Shown piece after piece: positions 33,460 through 40,966 of a stretch of DNA of 64,000 nt. The DNA is taken from the NCBI RefSeq assembly GCF_000158955.1, contig NZ_GG657757.1, positions 7,539,187 through 7,603,186 on the forward strand. Reading direction: 5' to 3'. Source of the DNA: Streptomyces viridochromogenes DSM 40736 (lineage in GTDB: Bacteria > Actinomycetota > Actinomycetes > Streptomycetales > Streptomycetaceae). A program made the translations under genes and the position numbers. The notes beneath the pieces were generated by a model. It was not told where the DNA came from and ran no database searches. It saw nothing but the letters and a program-made list of their open reading frames with translations. The first letter of the stretch is position 1. The number at the start of each line of letters is the position of its first letter.

Positions 33460-33510
33460 CCTACGGCATCGTAGGCTACGTTGCCGTAGGTTACGAGTCC
33501 GTAGGTTAAG
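33460..33510 (-). promoter_or_regulatory. Phased operator repeats upstream of the desaturase
   Basis: CGTAGG-YTA-MG occurs at 33470-33480, 33485-33495 and 33500-33510, exactly 15 bp apart. Each is near-palindromic (CGTA-N3-TACG). The first also forms CCTACG-GCAT-CGTAGG (33460-33475). The block lies 41-91 bp before the desaturase ATG and is a strong candidate for a TetR-type fatty-acid repressor. A further 14-bp palindrome at 33524-33537 lies beyond it toward ddaH and may end the ddaH transcript. Confidence 0.65.
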
Positions 33511-33607
33511 GATGCTGTAAAGGCCGCTGATCAGCGGGGTCGCCGATGCGGCGGCGCGGCTTCCGGACACGCAGGTCGAGGGCCGAACGGGCGTTTTGTC
33601 CACCTGG

Positions 33608-34384
33608 TCAGGCGTACAGCTCCCGCAGTCGCACCGAGAGGCACGTCACACATCCCTCCAGCTTCTCGAACTCACTGATGTCCACGACGACCGGTTCGTA
33701 CCCGAGGTCCTTGAACAGCTCGGCGGTCTTCGGGGCGCTGGCCGCCATCAGCAGCTTGTCACCGCCGAGCAGCACGACGTGCGACCCGGACTCCTCCGGC
33801 ACCGGCAGGAAGCGCGCGAACAGCGACGGCACGTCCATCTTCGGGATGTGCCCGATGACCGTTCCGTCCGGCAGGGCGGTGACCGCCGACTTCAGGTGCA
33901 GCACCTTGCTCACCGGCACGGAGACGACCCGGGCGCCCAGCGGCTCGAAGGCGGCTCGCAGCTGCCGTACGCCGGCGGCGTTGGTGCGGCCGCCGCGGCC
34001 CACGTACACCGTGTCGCCGATCTTCAGTACGTCGCCGCCCTCCAGCGTGCCCGGCTCCCAGATCCAGTTCACGGAGCAGCCCAGTCCGGCCACGGCCTCC
34101 TCGACCCCGGCGGTCTCGTCGCGCCGGGAGCCGGCGCCCGGGCGCGAGATCAGCGCGACGTTCTTGTACATCACGACCGTGTCCTCGACGAACACCGAGT
34201 CCGGGCAGTCATCGGCCGGGTCCACCTCGATGGTCTCCCAGCCGTGCGTGCGCAGTGCCTCCACGTACGCCTCCCACTGCTCGACCGCGAGGTCGGCGTC
34301 GACCTTCTCCCGCTCGATGTGTGTCACCAGCCCCTCGGCGAGGCGCGGGCTGGGGCGGCGGACGAGGGCCTTCTTGCTGGGCAC
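33608..34384 (-). CDS. ddaH: Dimethylargininase
   Basis: The 258-residue enzyme hydrolyses N-omega-methylated arginines to citrulline and methylamines. It has the guanidino-modifying pentein fold: PDSVFVEDTVV with substrate-binding acids, EGGDVLKIG, the catalytic His in LHLKSAVTAL and the catalytic Cys in EGCVTCLSVR near the C-terminus. The start is a GTG at 34384 with GGAG 9-10 nt upstream. It is transcribed alone out of the long non-coding region. An arginine deiminase would be longer, so dimethylargininase is preferred. Confidence 0.9.
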   Translation of the reverse strand: MPSKKALVRRPSPRLAEGLVTHIEREKVDADLAVEQWEAYVEALRTHGWETIEVDPADDCPDSVFVEDTVVMYKNVALISRPGAGSRRDETAGVEEAVAGLGCSVNWIWEPGTLEGGDVLKIGDTVYVGRGGRTNAAGVRQLRAAFEPLGARVVSVPVSKVLHLKSAVTALPDGTVIGHIPKMDVPSLFARFLPVPEESGSHVVLLGGDKLLMAASAPKTAELFKDLGYEPVVVDISEFEKLEGCVTCLSVRLRELYA

Positions 34385-35143
34385 GAGCGTGACTCCGTAT
34401 CGGATGGGACGTGTCTGGACCGCACCGACAAGACCTCCGGGATCGACCGGAACCCATCGGGCGTCAGCCGCCCATCATGCAGGGCGATCCCAGGGGAGGA
34501 CACCCCCGGGGCAGGTCACGCTGCACACGGTCCGGCCCTGAACGGCCCGAGACGGCCGGCCACCGGCCCCGGAGGAGCCTGAACGGCCCCCAGCCTCCCG
34601 GCGAGGCGCACAGACCACCGGCCCCGACTCCGGCCCGCCCCTCCTCGGCTCCGGCGTGGCCTCGTCCGGGGCCTGGGGGTGGCTTCGGTTTCGTCTCGGC
34701 CCGGGCAGGGGCTCCAGCCGGGTCCCGCACGCTTCGGCCCGGAGTCGCGCGTAAGGGGCCGTGTCGGGGGGTGTCCGCCCGCAGCGGGCGGCGCGTACAA
34801 CGCCAGTCAGCCGCTAGGTGACCTGGTCGCGCCGTTCCGAGGACGGACACCCCCCGGCGCGGCCCCGACCCACCCCCGGGCGCGCCCGACGTCGTCCGAC
34901 CCGAGCGCGCCCATGCCGCGGCCGGTCGGCCGCTCTGCCGGGCGGGACCGTGCACCCGCGGGTCCTGAGCCCGCCGGTGGCGTCATGGCAGCGCCCGATC
35001 CGGCGCAGCACCGCCGAACCGCCCGTCTCACCGTCGGCTCCCGACCCGGGCGGAAGGCCCCCGGCGACCACCGTGATCGGACGGCGGAACGTCGGACCAC
35101 CCCACGGGGCCACCGCACACACACCTGGACGGGCGACGGCCCG
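34385..35143. other. 759-bp region without a protein gene
   Basis: Open frames exist on both strands but are Arg/Pro/Gly-rich, start far from any ribosome site and overlap one another, so I judge none coding. 34385-34450 holds the ddaH promoter. 34500-34660 contains two copies of CCTGAACGGCCC (one near 34533, one near 34577). 34755-34866 holds the long branched inverted repeat annotated separately. 34870-35143 is featureless GC-rich DNA leading to the end of the UvrA-like gene. Confidence 0.6.
34755..34866 (+). ncRNA. Candidate structured RNA: 23-bp helix closing a branched core
   Basis: 34755-34777 pairs with 34844-34866 over 23 bp with no bulge. Two pairs (34762-34859 and 34764-34857) are G-U wobbles only when read as plus-strand RNA; on the minus strand they become A-C mismatches. 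Inside are a small hairpin CCCG-CAG-CGGG (34778-34788) and a second arm in which CGGCGCG (34789-34795) pairs with CGCGCCG (34828-34834), continued by CCAGTCA (34803-34809) with TGACCTGG (34819-34826) around a 9-nt loop. No SRP, tmRNA or RNase P core is present. A DNA function (protein site, structured single strand) is an alternative. No promoter is obvious. Confidence 0.5.
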
Positions 35144-37447
35144 TCACGCCGGCGCGACGGCCTCGGGAGGAACGTCCGCCGAGCCCAGCGCCCGCCTCAG
35201 GTGCTCCCCGGTGAACGATCCCGCCGCTTCCAGGAGCCGGCGCGGCGTCCCCTCGAAGACGATCTCGCCGCCGTCCCGGCCGCCGTCCGGGCCGAGGTCG
35301 ATCACCCAGTCGGCCCGGGCGACCACGTCCAGGTTGTGCTCGACGACGAGGACCGTGTTGCCCGTGTCGACCAGCCGGTCCAGCAGGGAGACCAGCCCGT
35401 CCACATCCGCCATGTGCAGTCCGGTCGTCGGCTCGTCGAGGACGTAGACCGCGCCCGTCCGGTGCAGCCGCGTGGCCAGCTTGATGCGCTGGCGTTCGCC
35501 GCCGGAGAGCGTGGAGAGGGGCTGGCCGAGGGTCAGATACGTCAGCCCGACGTCCCGCAGGGCGCGCAGCCGGCGCCGTACGCCCGGGTCGTCGAAGAAG
35601 TCGAGGGCCTGTTCGGCGGTCATCTCCAGGACGTCGGCGATGGACCGGCCCCCCACGGTCAGCCGCAGCACCTCCTCCTTGAAGCGCCGCCCCTCGCAGT
35701 CGTGGCAGGTCGTCGTCACCGGGTCCATGAAGGCGAGGTCGGTGTAGATGATCCCCCGGCCCTCGCAGGTGCCGCAGGCGCCGCCGGAGTTGAAGCTGAA
35801 CAGGCCCGCCGCGGCTCCCGTCCGGCGGGCGAAGATCTTCCGTACCGCGTCCATGATCCCCAGGTACGTCGCCGGGGTGGACCGGGCCGAGATCCCGATC
35901 GAGGACTGGTCGACCACCACAGCGTCCGGGTGCGCGGCGGCGAACTCCCCGACCAGCGTGCTCTTCCCGGAGCCCGCCACCCCGGTGACGGCCGTGAGCA
36001 CGCCGGCCGGGAACCGTACGGTCACGTCCCGCAGGTTGTGCCGGCCGGCGCCCTTGACCCACAGTTCGCCGGTGGCCTGCCGCACCTCGTCCTTGACCGC
36101 CGTACGGCGGCGCAGGCACCGCCCGGTGAGCGTGCCCGACGCGGCCAGCTCGCCCGGCGTCCCTTCGAACACCACCGTGCCGCCCCCGGCACCGGCCCCC
36201 GGCCCCATGTCGACGACGTGGTCGGCCAGCGCGATGACGTCCGGGTCGTGCTCGACCACCAGCACCGTGTTGCCCTTGTCGCGCAGCCGCAGCAGCAGGT
36301 CGCCGAGCCGGCCCACGTCCCGCGGGTGCAGGCCGACGCTCGGCTCGTCGAAGATGTACGTCATCCCGCTCAGGCTGGAGCCGAGGTGCCGCACGGTCTT
36401 CAGCCGCTGCCCCTCCCCGCCGCTGAGCGTGGCGGTCTCCCGGTCGAGGCTGAGATAGCCGAGCCCGATCGCCTCGATGCGCTCCAGCGCGGCCACCGCC
36501 GCCCCCGCGACGGGCCCGGCCACCGGGTCGTCGATCTCCTTCAGTACGGCGATGAGGTCGGTGACCTGCATCCGTGCGCAGTCGGCGATCGACCGGCCGT
36601 CGATCCGGGTCGCGAGCGCCGCCGCGCCCAGCCGGGCTCCCCGGCAGGCCGGGCAGACGCCCTCCACCAGGAACTCCCGGACCAGATCGCGGGTTTTCTG
36701 GCTCATGCCCGACAGGTCCCGCTTCAGGTACAGCCGCTCGAAACGGTCGGCCAGCCCCTCGTAGTCGGTGGACCAGGCGCCACCGCTGCCGTTGACGGTG
36801 ACCTTGCTGCCGGGCCGCCCACGCATCAGAAACTCCCGTTCGGCGGCGGTGAACCGCCCCACCGGCTTGTCCGCGTCCAGTTCGGCGCTGTTGGTGTACG
36901 CCTGCCCCTGCCAGGTCCCGGCCGCGAACGGCGGGAAGCGGACCGCCCCGCCGGCGAGGGAACGATCCGGGTCCAGGATGCGGTCCCAGTCGGGCCGCAC
37001 CGCCCGGCCGAGACCGTCGCACTCGGGGCACATGCCCGACGGGTCGTTGAACGAGTAGGCCGCCGCCGACCCGGCGCTCGGCGTGCCGTGCCGGGAGAAC
37101 AGCACCCGGATCACCGAGTAGACGTCCGTCATGGTGCCGACGGTGGATCGGGAGTGGCCGCCGACCGGCCGCTGGTCGACGACGATCGCGGGGGAGAGGT
37201 CCTGCAGTCCGTCCGCGTGCGGCCGTTCGTACTTGGGCAGCCGGTTGCGGACGAACCACGGGAACGTCTCGTTCAGCTGGCGCTGCGACTCCACCGCGAT
37301 CGTGTCGAAGACGACGGACGACTTCCCCGACCCCGAAACGCCGGTGAACACGGTCAGCCGGCCTTTCGGGATGCGCAGGGTGACGTTCTTCAGGTTGTTC
37401 TCGCGTGCTCCGGTGAGGGTGATGACATCGTGCGCGAAGTCGGTCAT
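35144..37447 (-). CDS. UvrA-like ABC ATPase without the UvrB-binding part
   Basis: This 767-residue soluble protein has the two ABC halves of UvrA: Walker A GVSGSGKSS and GVAGSGKST, signatures TLSGGEGQRLK and TLSGGERQRIK, Walker B FDEPSVGLH and LDEPTTGLH, and zinc-type cysteines (CPECDGLG; CPACRG; CGTCEGRG, CHDC). It is about 200 residues shorter than housekeeping UvrA, as in the UvrA2/DrrC group associated with tolerance of DNA-binding drugs. It follows the ABC-F gene by 10 nt on the same strand and shares its promoter at 39387-39415. Confidence 0.9.
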   Translation of the reverse strand: MTDFAHDVITLTGARENNLKNVTLRIPKGRLTVFTGVSGSGKSSVVFDTIAVESQRQLNETFPWFVRNRLPKYERPHADGLQDLSPAIVVDQRPVGGHSRSTVGTMTDVYSVIRVLFSRHGTPSAGSAAAYSFNDPSGMCPECDGLGRAVRPDWDRILDPDRSLAGGAVRFPPFAAGTWQGQAYTNSAELDADKPVGRFTAAEREFLMRGRPGSKVTVNGSGGAWSTDYEGLADRFERLYLKRDLSGMSQKTRDLVREFLVEGVCPACRGARLGAAALATRIDGRSIADCARMQVTDLIAVLKEIDDPVAGPVAGAAVAALERIEAIGLGYLSLDRETATLSGGEGQRLKTVRHLGSSLSGMTYIFDEPSVGLHPRDVGRLGDLLLRLRDKGNTVLVVEHDPDVIALADHVVDMGPGAGAGGGTVVFEGTPGELAASGTLTGRCLRRRTAVKDEVRQATGELWVKGAGRHNLRDVTVRFPAGVLTAVTGVAGSGKSTLVGEFAAAHPDAVVVDQSSIGISARSTPATYLGIMDAVRKIFARRTGAAAGLFSFNSGGACGTCEGRGIIYTDLAFMDPVTTTCHDCEGRRFKEEVLRLTVGGRSIADVLEMTAEQALDFFDDPGVRRRLRALRDVGLTYLTLGQPLSTLSGGERQRIKLATRLHRTGAVYVLDEPTTGLHMADVDGLVSLLDRLVDTGNTVLVVEHNLDVVARADWVIDLGPDGGRDGGEIVFEGTPRRLLEAAGSFTGEHLRRALGSADVPPEAVAPA

Positions 37448-37457
37448 GCCGCCGACG

Positions 37458-39137
37458 CTAGGCGGGAAACCCGACAGTCTCTGGCGTGATTTCCCTCAGT
37501 TCTCCCTCCTCCAGCAGCAGCCAGCGCGTGATGCCGACCGACCCCAGGAACGCCAGGTCGTGACTGGCCACGATCAGCGCTCCCTCGTACGACTCCAGGG
37601 CCGTGGTCAGCTGCCGCACGCTCGCCATGTCGAGGTTGTTGGTCGGCTCGTCCAGCATGAGCAGCTGCGGCGCGGGCTCCGCCAGCATCAGCGCGGCCAG
37701 CGCCGCCCGGAAGCGTTCCCCGCCGGACAGCGTCGCCGCCCTCTGGTCGGCCCTGGCCCCCCGGAACAGGAAGCGGGCCAGCCGCGCCCGGACCCGGTTG
37801 TTGGTGGCGCCCGGCGCGAACCGGGCCACGTTCTCGGCGACGGTCCGCTCCCCGTCCAGGACGTCGAGCCGCTGGGGCAGGAACCGCAGCGGGACATGCG
37901 CCGTCACCTCGCCCGACTCCGCTTCGAGCTCCCCGGTGATCGTGCGCAGCAGCGTCGTCTTGCCCGCGCCGTTGCGGCCGATCAGCGCGACCCGCTCGGG
38001 GCCGCGCAACTCGAAACCGCCCTTCACCCGGGCGCCGTAGCGGAGCCCGAGATCCTGGAGGGTGAGGACGGTACGCCCCGGTGGCACGGCCGTGTACGGC
38101 AGGTCGACCCGGATCTCGTCGTCGTCCCGTACCGCCTCCACCGCCTCGTCGAGCCGCTCCCTGGCCTCGGCGAGCTTCTCCTCGTGCATGATGCGGTGCT
38201 TGCCCGCGGACTCCTGTGCCGCACGCTTGCGCGCGCCCATGACGATCTTCGGCTCACGCTTCTGGTCCCACATCTTCTGCCCGTACCGCTTACGGCGGGC
38301 CAGTTTGACCTGGGCGTCGGTCAGTTCGCGCTTCTGCTTGCGGAAGTCGGACTCGGCGACGCGCACCATGCGCTCGGCCGCCTCCTGCTCGATCGCGAGG
38401 GCCTCCTCGTAGGCGGAGTAGTTGCCGCCGTACCAGGTGATCTCGCCCACCCGTCTCCCACCACCACCCTCAACCGAGGCGCTGCGCGCCGCAGAATTCA
38501 CTCGGCGCAGGTCGGCGATCTGGTCGACGAGTTCCAGCAGTTCCCGGTCGTGGCTGACGACGACCATGACGCCCGGCCAGGACTGCACAGCCGTGTACAG
38601 CCGCCTGCGCGCGTACAGGTCGAGATTGTTGGTCGGCTCGTCCAGCAGCAGCACGTCGGGGCGGCGCAGCAGCAGCGCGGCCAGCCGCAGCAGGACCGAC
38701 TCGCCGCCGGACACCTCGCCGATGGTGCGGTCCAGCTGGACGTGTCCGAGGCCGAGTTCGCCGAGGGTGGCCAGGGCGCGCTCCTCCACGTCCCAGTCGT
38801 CGCCGACGGTCTCGAAGTGCGCCTCGGACACGTCCCCGGCCTCGATGGCGTGCAGCGCGGCCCGCCGGTCGGCGATGCCGAGCGCCTCGTCGACGCGCAG
38901 GGTGGTGTCGAGCGTGACGTTCTGCGGGAGGTAGCCGACCTCACCGGCCACGCGGACGGTGCCGTCGGCCGGTGCGAGCTCACCGGCGATCAGCTTCAAC
39001 AGGGTCGATTTCCCCGACCCGTTGACCCCGACCAGGCCGGTCCGGCCCGGACCGAAGGCGACGTCGAGGCCCTCGAAGACGGGGGAGCCGTCGGGCCAGG
39101 TGAAGGAGAGGGACGTGACGGTGATGGAAGCAGGCAT
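37458..39137 (-). CDS. ABC-F family ATPase (probable ribosome protection)
   Basis: The 559-residue protein has two ATP-binding cassettes and no membrane part: GVNGSGKST and GRNGAGKTT, signatures VSGGES and LSGGERF, and LDEPTNNLD twice. The inter-domain linker (about residues 235-320) is long, basic and helical (KQKRELTDAQVKLARRKR), the part that reaches into the ribosome in ABC-F proteins. Streptomyces homologues include antibiotic-resistance factors; which drug, if any, cannot be told. It heads a two-gene operon with the UvrA-like gene. Its roughly 240-nt leader, unusual here, hints at translational attenuation. Confidence 0.92.
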   Translation of the reverse strand: MPASITVTSLSFTWPDGSPVFEGLDVAFGPGRTGLVGVNGSGKSTLLKLIAGELAPADGTVRVAGEVGYLPQNVTLDTTLRVDEALGIADRRAALHAIEAGDVSEAHFETVGDDWDVEERALATLGELGLGHVQLDRTIGEVSGGESVLLRLAALLLRRPDVLLLDEPTNNLDLYARRRLYTAVQSWPGVMVVVSHDRELLELVDQIADLRRVNSAARSASVEGGGGRRVGEITWYGGNYSAYEEALAIEQEAAERMVRVAESDFRKQKRELTDAQVKLARRKRYGQKMWDQKREPKIVMGARKRAAQESAGKHRIMHEEKLAEARERLDEAVEAVRDDDEIRVDLPYTAVPPGRTVLTLQDLGLRYGARVKGGFELRGPERVALIGRNGAGKTTLLRTITGELEAESGEVTAHVPLRFLPQRLDVLDGERTVAENVARFAPGATNNRVRARLARFLFRGARADQRAATLSGGERFRAALAALMLAEPAPQLLMLDEPTNNLDMASVRQLTTALESYEGALIVASHDLAFLGSVGITRWLLLEEGELREITPETVGFPA

Positions 39138-39459
39138 GCGGGCCTCTTTCGCGGTTGCTTGATGCGGTCAGGGGCAAACGCGTATCGAGACACCTGCGAC
39201 CAGGGAGGAGGGGCTCCAGGGCACGTCACGGGCACTTCATGTGCAGAAAGGAAGCCCTGTACCGGAGGACGGCTCGAACGCCGAGGTCGCACGCGGCGCA
39301 CACACCTGATGGGGTGCGTGACGCGGTGTCTCAGGACCTCAGACGAGCAACGTCCTTCTCCAATCGGCGGCAACAGGACGCTGTCGACGCTACGAGGGGG
39401 CCCGGACCCTGTCAACGCGATTTACGAGCCATTCGATCTGCCCGACCCGAGGAGGCCCC
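39138..39459 (-). promoter_or_regulatory. Promoter and long leader of the ABC-F/UvrA-like operon
   Basis: On the minus strand TTGACA (39415-39410), 17 nt, TAGCGT (39392-39387) form the best consensus promoter in the window. Transcription from about 39380 gives a leader of about 240 nt before the ATG at 39137. Within it is a four-codon ORF (39240-39226, M-K-C-P). ABC-F resistance genes are often controlled by ribosome stalling on leader peptides; that is an inference here. The rest of this 322-bp gap holds the start signals of the GOLPH3 gene (GAGGAG near 39449). Confidence 0.65.
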
Positions 39460-40113
39460 GTGCCCACCGGTCCGATCTCGCTGCCGGCCCGGCTCTGCCT
39501 GCTGGCCTGGGACACCGCGCGGCCGACGGCCACCGGCCGTGCCGATCTGCCGGGCCTGGTCCGGGCCGGCGCCCTCATCGAGCTGGCCCGGCGCGGCCTG
39601 CTGGTCGACGAGGACGGCATCGCCACGCCGGCCGACCTGGACTCCCGCACCGGTGACGCGGTCCTCGACGGGCTGCTGGAACTCGTCCGCGAGTCCCGCC
39701 CGCACTCCTGGCGGACGTGGGTGACGCTGCGGACGCGGGTGACGTTCGACGCGGTGCGGGAGCAGCTGGTGGCCGAGGGCTTCCTGCGCGCGGAGAAGAA
39801 GCGGGTCCTCGGCGTGTTCCCGTCCGTGGAGTACGCGCCGGGGCGTGTCGCCGCCGTGGACGCGCTGCGGGAGGAGGCGCGGCAGGTTCTCCGGGGGCCG
39901 CAGCCGGTCGCCGGGGTCTCGGCACGGGACGCGGCGGTCGTCGCCCTCGCCGCCTCGGCGCGACTGCTGCCCGTCGCCGACGTCCGCGCCCACGAGCGAC
40001 GGGTGGCGGAGCTGGCCGGGCACGCCGGGGCGTCGGCGTCCGGGCTCGGGGAGATCGTCCGCGAGGTCTGTACGGCACTGACCGTGACGGCGGCGAAAGC
40101 CGCCCTGCCCTGA
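39460..40113 (+). CDS. GOLPH3/GPP34-family protein
   Basis: A 217-residue helical protein of the GPP34 family, related to the eukaryotic Golgi phosphoprotein that binds PI4P. Bacterial members are common in actinobacteria, with no assigned role. It shows the N-terminal LPARLCLLAWD segment, the RAGALIELARRGLL helix with the following D-E-D-G turn, and RVLGVFPSVEYAP. The GTG start has GAGGAG about 6 nt upstream. Divergent from the ABC-F operon; 38 nt from the end of the SsgA-like gene. Confidence 0.85.
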   Translation: MPTGPISLPARLCLLAWDTARPTATGRADLPGLVRAGALIELARRGLLVDEDGIATPADLDSRTGDAVLDGLLELVRESRPHSWRTWVTLRTRVTFDAVREQLVAEGFLRAEKKRVLGVFPSVEYAPGRVAAVDALREEARQVLRGPQPVAGVSARDAAVVALAASARLLPVADVRAHERRVAELAGHAGASASGLGEIVREVCTALTVTAAKAALP

Positions 40114-40151
40114 GCGGACGGCCGATGTTCTCCGCGCTCAGGGCAGTCGGC

Positions 40152-40568
40152 TCAGCACGCGTCCCGCATCAGTTCCGCCAGGTCGCGGTCCAGGTCCAGC
40201 TGGAGGTGCTCCAGGCCGACCGGCACGAGCTCGCTCGTGGCCTCCAGGAACCGGCGTACCTCGCTCGAGCGGATGTGCACGACGGCGGTGCCCTCGGGGG
40301 CGTGGAACTCCAGCACCGTGCGGTCGTACCCGTACGGCCGCACCCGCACGTCGCCGTGCCCCTCGGCCGTCTTCAGGCCCGAGGCGAGGAGCTCGCGCGA
40401 GAACGTCCAGCAGACCTCGACGCCCTCCAGCGTGGCCGGGGCGGGGAAGGTCATGCGGACGGCGAACGGATCACGCCGGTCGTAGTGCAGCGTCGCGGGA
40501 ATGCTCGGCATACGCGGCGCGGCGGCGACGAGGCGGGCCTCCACGGGCTGCTCGATGACGATGGACAA
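40152..40568 (-). CDS. SsgA-like protein (SALP)
   Basis: The 138-residue protein belongs to the SsgA/SsgB family, unique to sporulating actinobacteria, which place division septa and guide spore-wall assembly. Typical parts are PSIPATLHYDRRDPFAVRMTF, VCWTFSRELL, GHGDVRVRP and VVHIRSSEVRRFLEAT, ending LAELMRDAC. The start is a TTG at 40568 (L-S-I-V-I-E-Q) with GGGAG 8 nt upstream; no ATG or GTG fits nearby. Which SALP it is cannot be told. The spacer upstream carries GTGAC-CTCT-GTCAC at 40670-40683. Confidence 0.88.
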   Translation of the reverse strand: MSIVIEQPVEARLVAAAPRMPSIPATLHYDRRDPFAVRMTFPAPATLEGVEVCWTFSRELLASGLKTAEGHGDVRVRPYGYDRTVLEFHAPEGTAVVHIRSSEVRRFLEATSELVPVGLEHLQLDLDRDLAELMRDAC

Positions 40569-40913
40569 CGCCTTGCTCCCTTGTGACGGCTGGACGGACT
40601 TCCGGGCGTATGAGACCGGGGCACTGGAAGAGACGACGGAATCAGCCAATCCGTGCACACGAAATGCGAGTGACCTCTGTCACCGCGTTCATGCACGGGA
40701 GTGATGTGGCTCTCCTCGCGTGCCCTGGCAGTGGAGGGAGACCGGCCGGCAGCGGCGCAAGCGCGGGTCCGGCCCGGGGCGAGTGATCCGTCCGGACAGC
40801 GCGTAACGCCGGTTCAGGCGGTGGATGCCCATGGTGCCCGGCGCGGGGAGCAGCAGCGCGGGCACCGTGAAACGCCGGAGCCGGGCCGGCTCACGGTCGT
40901 AGGAGTGGAGTGC
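40569..40913. promoter_or_regulatory. Spacer with a GTGAC-N4-GTCAC dyad upstream of the SALP gene
   Basis: The perfect dyad at 40670-40683 resembles the TGAC-spaced half-sites bound by developmental regulators such as BldD, but I cannot confirm the match. The rest of the gap (40690-40913) has an 88-codon minus-strand frame with no ribosome site that I do not accept as a gene. Confidence 0.35.
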
Positions 40914-40960
40914 TGGTCCGTGGGGCGGGCGCCGGCCGTACGCCGCCCGCCCCACGGTCC
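40914..40960 (-). terminator. Hairpin terminator of the DUF1996 gene
   Basis: CCGTGGGGCGGGCG (40918-40931) pairs with CGCCCGCCCCACGG (40944-40957), extended by three more bases on each side with one mismatch. It starts 7 nt past the DUF1996 stop. Confidence 0.85.
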
Positions 40961-40966
40961 GTCAGG

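Noticed and set aside
34755..34866. SRP RNA, tmRNA, 6S RNA or RNase P RNA
   Set aside because: The diagnostic cores (SRP GGAAG-type loop, tmRNA ends, RNase P conserved region) are absent, and the size and branching do not fit 6S RNA.
34464..35124. Several open frames of 94-163 codons on both strands in the non-coding region
   Set aside because: Arg/Gly/Pro-rich, mutually overlapping, crossing the inverted-repeat structure, with no ribosome site.
40689..40955. 88-codon minus-strand frame (contains FTVPALLLPAPGTMGIHRLN)
   Set aside because: No ribosome site, it covers the terminator of the DUF1996 gene, and its composition is explained by GC-rich antisense bias. It may deserve a database look, but I cannot support it.
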